Source: Doris montereyensis (lineage: Eukaryota; Mollusca; Gastropoda; Nudibranchia; Dorididae). From it: 64,000 nucleotides of DNA. The number at the start of each line of letters is the position of its first letter. Within the stretch, counting starts at the first letter, position 1. The stretch is taken from assembly GCA_037039925.1 (NCBI GenBank), contig JAXRKP010000033.1, positions 637,213 to 701,212 of the forward strand, read 5' to 3'. The notes under the pieces are model-generated. The model did not search any database. It worked only from the letters and a program-made list of their open reading frames with translations, and was not told where the DNA came from. Positions 59,328 to 64,000 of the stretch are shown here, piece after piece. A program made the translations under genes and the position numbers.

Positions 59328-60150
59328 TTAGAGGAGCATAAGGCACCAACAAAACGTCTCTATTTAACTCTGTCCTGTGCCATTCAGTCTGGTTTCATTC
59401 CATGGCTTTCTTATTTCCTTTCATTCTTGTTCTTCTGTCCTTCGCCATGTTCCTGTTGGCCTTCCTACTTTTCTTTGGCCTTGAGGTGTCCATGTCAAGG
59501 CTATGGCTGGATGTCTCATATTCTTCATTCTGAGCACACTGCCTATCCACTTCCATCTTCTCTGAAAACTTCCAATATAATATTATAATTTATTACAGTT
59601 CTTGCTGCTATCTCTCTATTGGATATTCTATCTTCCCATTTTACGTGAAGTATTCTTCTTAGATATCTTTCTTCAAATCCTCTCAACGTGCTCTCTCATT
59701 GGCTCTCAAGTTTCAGCTGCAAACAGTAGGACTGCGCGAACACTGGAATTTTAAATTGTATCATTTCAATTTCGTTTTGACTGAGTAGCTTTTGGATCTC
59801 CAAATGGGTCTCATCTCCATCTTGTGGAATGCTGAAGCGGCCGATGCTATTCTTGTGACTATTTCTTCTTCCATGTCACTTTCTGCTGTTACTGTGCTGC
59901 CAAGGTATTTGAACTCATTTAGCTCCTTCAGGTCCTTCTCATTCACTTTCATGAGTGTTTTTATCTTGGTGTTAAGTTTCAGGATTTTAGTTTTAGATTG
60001 TTTTATCTTTAACTTTAATCCAACAGACATGGTTGCCATTTCTATGTAGTAGGTTTTCTCCTGAATGTCTTTGTGAGAGTGTGAAAGCAGAGCAATATCA
60101 TCGGTGAAATCAATGTCTCCTGTGAAAGTCCCAAGTTATGCCACGGGGCT
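59328..60150 (-). mobile_element. LINE of a different type: C-terminal half (minus)
   Basis: The minus strand reads 'ELNEFKYLGSTVTAESDM' and 'EEEIVTRIASAASAFHKM' (about 59945-59840), the post-catalytic RT region common to RTE/jockey-like elements. After a break comes the tail 'ALTWTPQGQRKVGRPTGTW' (about 59505-59450) with the W-T-P-x-G-x-R-K-x-G-R-P signature. It differs in sequence from copies A-F. Frames are interrupted. Confidence 0.82.
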
Positions 60151-60214
60151 TGTAGTCACAATATTAGCTGATGTTATTAAATCACTAAACATATGACATT
60201 AACACGTATAAGTA

Positions 60215-60442
60215 AATTTCATTCATTGCCATTATGGCTCATAGAGCTGCAGCTTATCCGGTTTTCCATAGCGTGAAGTGGGATATGTGATAATAGTCAC
60301 CTCCTGGACCTAGGGGAAAGTGTGTGTTATGTGTCTTTCCTAAGGAACACAATGTCGGACTCAGCTTTGCTAGGATTTAAACCCTGGACCTCATGATCCA
60401 TAGCCCGGTAACCTAACTACTCAGCCAACGGTGTCACAACAT
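60215..60442 (-). mobile_element. SINE S2, second copy
   Basis: The same body as 8693-8992 ('catagcgtgaagtgggat', 'cacctcctggacc', 'gtgtctttcctaaggaac'). The tRNA-like head is decayed at the B-box ('ggatttaaaccctgg' instead of 'ggattcgaaccc'). Confidence 0.78.
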
Positions 60443-60640
60443 GTAAAAAATAACTACAATATTCTCTTTATTTTTCATATCTTTTTTCCGTTTTGTAATG
60501 GTATGTGTGTTTAGTAATTAAGGTTTAATTTTATTTAAAGGGAACAGATTTGGTAAAAATAAGAACAAAAAAACCCAAAACAAAACCAACAAAAAACACA
60601 AACAAACCAGTTTCCTTACATGTTATATTCCAACAGTTCC
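60443..60640. other. Intronic spacer
   Basis: An A/C-rich run lies near 60565-60605; nothing else. Confidence 0.4.
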
Positions 60641-61725
60641 AATACATTTTATGTTTCAAACAGCTTCCTTGCATGTTATATTCCAACAGCTGTAATACAT
60701 TTTATGTTTCAAACAGCTTTCTTAAATTGTATATCTCAAACAGCTTCTGTACATTGTATAGTCAAAACAGCTTCCATAGATTGTGTATTCCAAACAGCTT
60801 CCATAGACTGTGTATTCCAAACAGCTTCCATAGATTGTGTGTTCCAAACAGCTTGCATAGATTGTGTATTCCAAACAGCTTCCATAGATTGTGTATTCCA
60901 AACAGCTTCCATAGATTGTGTATTCCAAACAGCTTCCATAGACTGTGTATTCCAAACAGCTTCCATAGATTGTGTATTCCAAACAGCTTCCATAGATTGT
61001 GTATTCCAAACAGCTTCCATAGATTGTGTATTCCAAACAGCTTCCATAGACTGTGTATTCCAAACAGCTTCCATAGATTGTGTATTCCAAACAGCTTCCA
61101 TAGATTGTGTATTCCAAACAGCTTCCATAGATTGTGTATTCCAAACAGCTTCCATAGATTTTGTATTCCAAACAACTTCCATAGATTGTGTATTCCAAAC
61201 AGCTTCCATAGATTGTGTATTCCAAACAGTTTCCATGGATTGTGTATTCCAAACAGCTTCCATAGATTGTGTATTCCAAACAGCTTCCATAGATTGTGTA
61301 TTCCAAACAGTTTCCATGGATTGTGTATTCCAAACAGCTTCCATAGATTGTGTATTCCAAACAGCTTCCATAGATTGTGTATTCCAAACAGTTTCCATAG
61401 ATTGTGTATTCCAAACAGCTTCCATGGATTGTGTATTCCAAACAGCTTGCATAGATTGTGTATTCCAAACAGCTTCCATAGATTGTGTATTCCAAACCGT
61501 TTCCATGGATTGTGTGTTCCAAACAGCTTCCATAGATTGTGTATTCCAAACAGCTTCCATAGATTATGTATTCCAAACAGCTTCCATAGATTATGTATTC
61601 CAAACAGCTTCTATGGATTGTGTATTCCAAACAGCTTTTATAGATTGTGTATTCCAAACAGCTTTCATAGATTGTGTATTCCAAACAGCTGTCATAGATT
61701 GTGTATTCCAAACAGCTTTCATGCT
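60641..61725 (+). repeat. 27-bp minisatellite, about 38 copies
   Basis: Unit 'cttccatagattgtgtattc' + 'caaacag'. The left end (60620-60780) shows older, longer variants. Because 27 is divisible by three and the unit lacks stops in several frames, ORFs up to 412 codons appear on the plus strand and 329 on the minus. Each unit ends in a pyrimidine-poor but acceptor-like 'ttccaaacag'. Confidence 0.97.
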
Positions 61726-62044
61726 TTTACTATACTGTTTCATCCTCTGTTGCCGTTAATCATCGGGAGGAGATTCAACGCTCTTTGATAGGCCATCTCA
61801 GCCGCTCTCTGGAGTGGTGGATATTGGTTTACTTTGGTGTGTTGCATGGTCTGCCTCTTCCCCTTATGACCTGAGTATTTGGTGTTATGTGCTCTCAAGG
61901 CTGGCTTGTTAGGTTGGCATTTCATAATAGTTGGCCAAACCATTTGGTTCTCTGCTTGTCTTTAAAGTATAAAGTGTGCAGGCAGACAGAGTTCTATACC
62001 AACGTTTCATCTTACTTCTTCGTTTCTCCATCTGTCCCTTCTTC
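61726..62044. other. Spacer between two related arrays, no gene
   Basis: The minus strand contains frames such as 61943-61740 without a recognisable domain. Parts ('gtgttatgtgctctcaaggc', 'aggttggcatttcataatag') resemble degraded LINE tail sequence (G-H-V-like), but this is weak. Confidence 0.35.
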
Positions 62045-62836
62045 CATACATTGTGTATCCAAGCGGCTTCCATACATTTTATACATTCCAAACAGCTTCC
62101 ATACATTTTATACACTCCAAACAGCTTCCATACATTTTATACATTCCAAACAGCTTCCATACATTTTATATCCTAACGGCTTTCGGTCATTGTATATCCA
62201 AACAGCTTCCATACATTTTATATCCAAACAGCTTCCATACATTTTATATCCAAACAGCTTCCATACATTGTATATTCAAACAGCTTCCATACATTGTATA
62301 TTCCAAATAGCTTCCATACATTTTATATATTCCAAACAACTTCCATACATTGTATATTCCAAACAGCTTCCATACATTTTATATCCAAACAGCTTCCATA
62401 CATTTTATATCCAAACAGCTTCCATACATTTTATATCCAAACAGCTTCCATACATTGTATATTCAAACAGCTTCCATACATTGTATATTCCAAACAGCTT
62501 CCATACATTTTATATATTCCAAACAACTTCCATACATTGTATATTCCAAACAGCTTCCATACATTTTATATCCAAGTGGCTTCCATCCATTTTATATATT
62601 CCAAACAGCTTCCATACATTTTACATATTCAAAACAGCTTCAATACATTTTATAGATTCCAAACAGCTGCCATACATTTATATCCAAACGGCTTTCATAC
62701 ATTTTATGTATTCCAAACAGTTTTCATACATTTTATATATTCCAAACAATTTTCATACATTTTATACATTCCAAACAGTTTTCATACATTTTATATATTC
62801 CAAACGACTTGCGTCAATTTTATATATTCCACACAG
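62045..62836 (+). repeat. 26-32-bp minisatellite ending in a splice acceptor
   Basis: Unit 'cttccatacattttatatat' + 'tccaaacag' with length variants ('tatatccaaacag', 'gtatattcaaacag'). The same core as the 27-bp array 320 bp upstream. The last unit, 'ttttatatattccacacag', is directly followed by the coding exon at 62837 and appears to serve as its acceptor. The frame of the exon is open back through the array for about 180 codons. Confidence 0.93.
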
Positions 62837-62959
62837 TGCCATTTTGAAGACGTTCCTCTCAGTGTCATGAGCAGGGCAGACAAGCGGCATTGTCGAAGGT
62901 TCCACAAAGGCCTCATTGGAAGGAAGAAAGCTGGGGAGAAGAGAAAAACCAAAGAATGA
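62837..62959 (+). CDS. Unrecognised gene: terminal exon
   Basis: 40 codons plus TGA. It begins 'CHFEDVPLSVMSRADKRHCR' and ends 'GLIGRKKAGEKRKTKE', a strongly basic C-terminus that could act as a nuclear or nucleolar localisation signal (inference from composition only). The acceptor is the last unit of the preceding minisatellite. It starts in phase 0, matching the exon at 58861-58947. Base composition is clearly richer in G+C than the flanking repeat. No family recognised. No AATAAA was seen in the next 300 bp. Confidence 0.6.
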   Translation, partial: CHFEDVPLSVMSRADKRHCRRFHKGLIGRKKAGEKRKTKE

Positions 62960-63284
62960 AAAGATTTCCAAACATGTCCAAAGCTTCTGAATCTCTCCTT
63001 TTTAATTTTTTTTTAGCAACAACAGAAAAAGAAGAACTTTAAAAAAATGTATCGATGTTTTTTTCTGTAGTTGCACTGTCTTTTGAGTGAAACTTTCTGT
63101 GATATTTGCCTTTTATAGCAATGGCATTGACTGGTCAATTAAAAGACGTCATGAAAGTACTTAATAGGAGAGATTTTAAAGAAATATAAAGACTACTGAG
63201 AGTGACCTAAGATTTTTATAAATACTGTGATTCAGACTGTTCTGACATGAAGGGAAATTTTCAAAGACTATAGAATAGGCCCTA
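62960..63284. other. Probable 3' UTR and downstream sequence
   Basis: T-run near 63001 and A-run near 63040; no clear poly(A) signal and no repeat until 63285. Confidence 0.4.
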
Positions 63285-64000
63285 AGGTAAATTTCTTATT
63301 TCAAATACTTAAAAAAGGACCTTTATATAGATTTCTCATTTTAAACACTGAAGAAAGAGCGCTAATGCAGATTTCTCATTTCAAAAACGGAAGACAGAAC
63401 CTTATTACAGATTTCTCATTTCAAATACTGAAGAAAGAGCCCTAATACAAATTTCTCATTTCAAACACTAAAGACCAAGCCTTAATAGTGATACAGATTT
63501 CTCATTTCAAACACTTAAGAAAGAGCCCTTATACTTATACAGATTTCTCATTTCAAACACTGAAGAAAGAGCCCTAATACAGCTTTCTCATTTCAAACAC
63601 TGAAGAAAGAGCCCTAATACAGCTTTCTCATTTCAAACACTGAAAAAAGAGCCCTTAAACAGATTTCTCATTTCAAACACTGAAGAAAGAGTCCTAATAC
63701 AGATTTCTCATTTCAAACACTGAAGAAAGAGTCCTAATACAGATTGTTCATTTCAAACACTGAAGAAAGATCCCTAATGCAGATTGCTCATTTTAAACAC
63801 TGAAAAAAGAGCCCTAAGACAGCATTCTCATTTCGAACACTGAAGAAATAGCCCTAATACAGATTTCTCATTTCAAACACTGAAGAAAGAGCCCAATACA
63901 GATTTCTCATTTCAAACACTGAAGAAATAGCCCTAATACAGATTTCTCTTTTCAAACACTGAAGACAGAGCCCTAATACAGATTTTTCATTTCAAACATT
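63285..64000 (+). repeat. 40-bp minisatellite, about 17 copies, cut by window end
   Basis: Unit 'atttctcatttcaaacactg' + 'aagaaagagccctaatacag'. The first three units are diverged, and two units carry a short extra 'tgata/cttata' piece. It continues beyond the window. Confidence 0.95.

Noticed and set aside
60550..61788. 412-codon plus-strand open frame and 329-codon minus-strand frame
   Set aside because: Both lie in the 27-bp minisatellite. The period is divisible by three and the unit has no stop in these frames, so length alone is not evidence of coding. Both strands are open at once.

Overview
The window is nuclear DNA of an animal, most likely a lophotrochozoan and probably a marine mollusc. 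The reasons are spliced genes with canonical GT-AG introns, low gene density, dense microsatellites and minisatellites, tRNA-derived SINEs, and several decayed copies of endonuclease-bearing non-LTR retrotransposons (LINEs). The taxon is an inference; nothing here identifies a species. There is no prokaryotic, organellar or CRISPR content.

Three host genes can be supported. (1) A complete five-exon tmem9 gene lies on the minus strand (exons at 47560-47483, 47189-47080, 46657-46564, 45062-44940 and 31269-31093). All exon phases agree, and the gene encodes about 193 residues: signal peptide, Cys-rich luminal part with two NTT sequons, one membrane span, and the conserved C-terminal tail. (2) A minus-strand exon at 13391-13112 carries a WAVE/SCAR-homology domain start, best read as the first coding exon of a Nance-Horan/GUK-holder-like gene. 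(3) An unrecognised plus-strand multi-exon gene has candidate exons at 52764-53291, 53564-53651, 58861-58947 and a terminal exon at 62837-62959. The last three junctions agree in phase; the first exon block is ambiguous.

Layout. 1-13 kb: minisatellites (28-, 38-, 42- and 50/62-bp units), AT/GA microsatellites, SINEs, a 5'-UTR-only LINE piece and an odd GA-rich degraded duplicate at 9.55-9.80 kb. 13.1-13.4 kb: the WAVE-homology exon. 14.6-16 kb: a plus-strand LINE 5' half. 17.1-23.7 kb: a large 47/24-bp satellite split by a minus-strand LINE. 25-31 kb: SINEs (including a head-to-head pair), an 86-bp array and a pogo/CENP-B-like N-terminal fragment. 31.1-47.6 kb: tmem9, whose 13.7-kb fourth intron holds a long TAG run, a plus-strand LINE with a nested inverted copy of its own family, two inverted-terminal-repeat elements and a 44-bp array. 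47.6-52.8 kb: space between divergent genes, holding the most complete LINE (minus). 52.8-63 kb: the unrecognised plus gene, whose introns hold 24-, 27- and 26-32-bp arrays and LINE fragments. 63.3 kb to the end: a 40-bp array.

The most interesting signals are structural. One minisatellite appears to be an amplified intron 3' end that runs directly into its exon. A large satellite resembles the end of a dispersed element. A LINE carries a nested self-family insertion with a visible 10-bp target duplication. A tract looks like a neighbouring unique segment reduced to GA repeats. I did not find a recognisable new multi-gene system.
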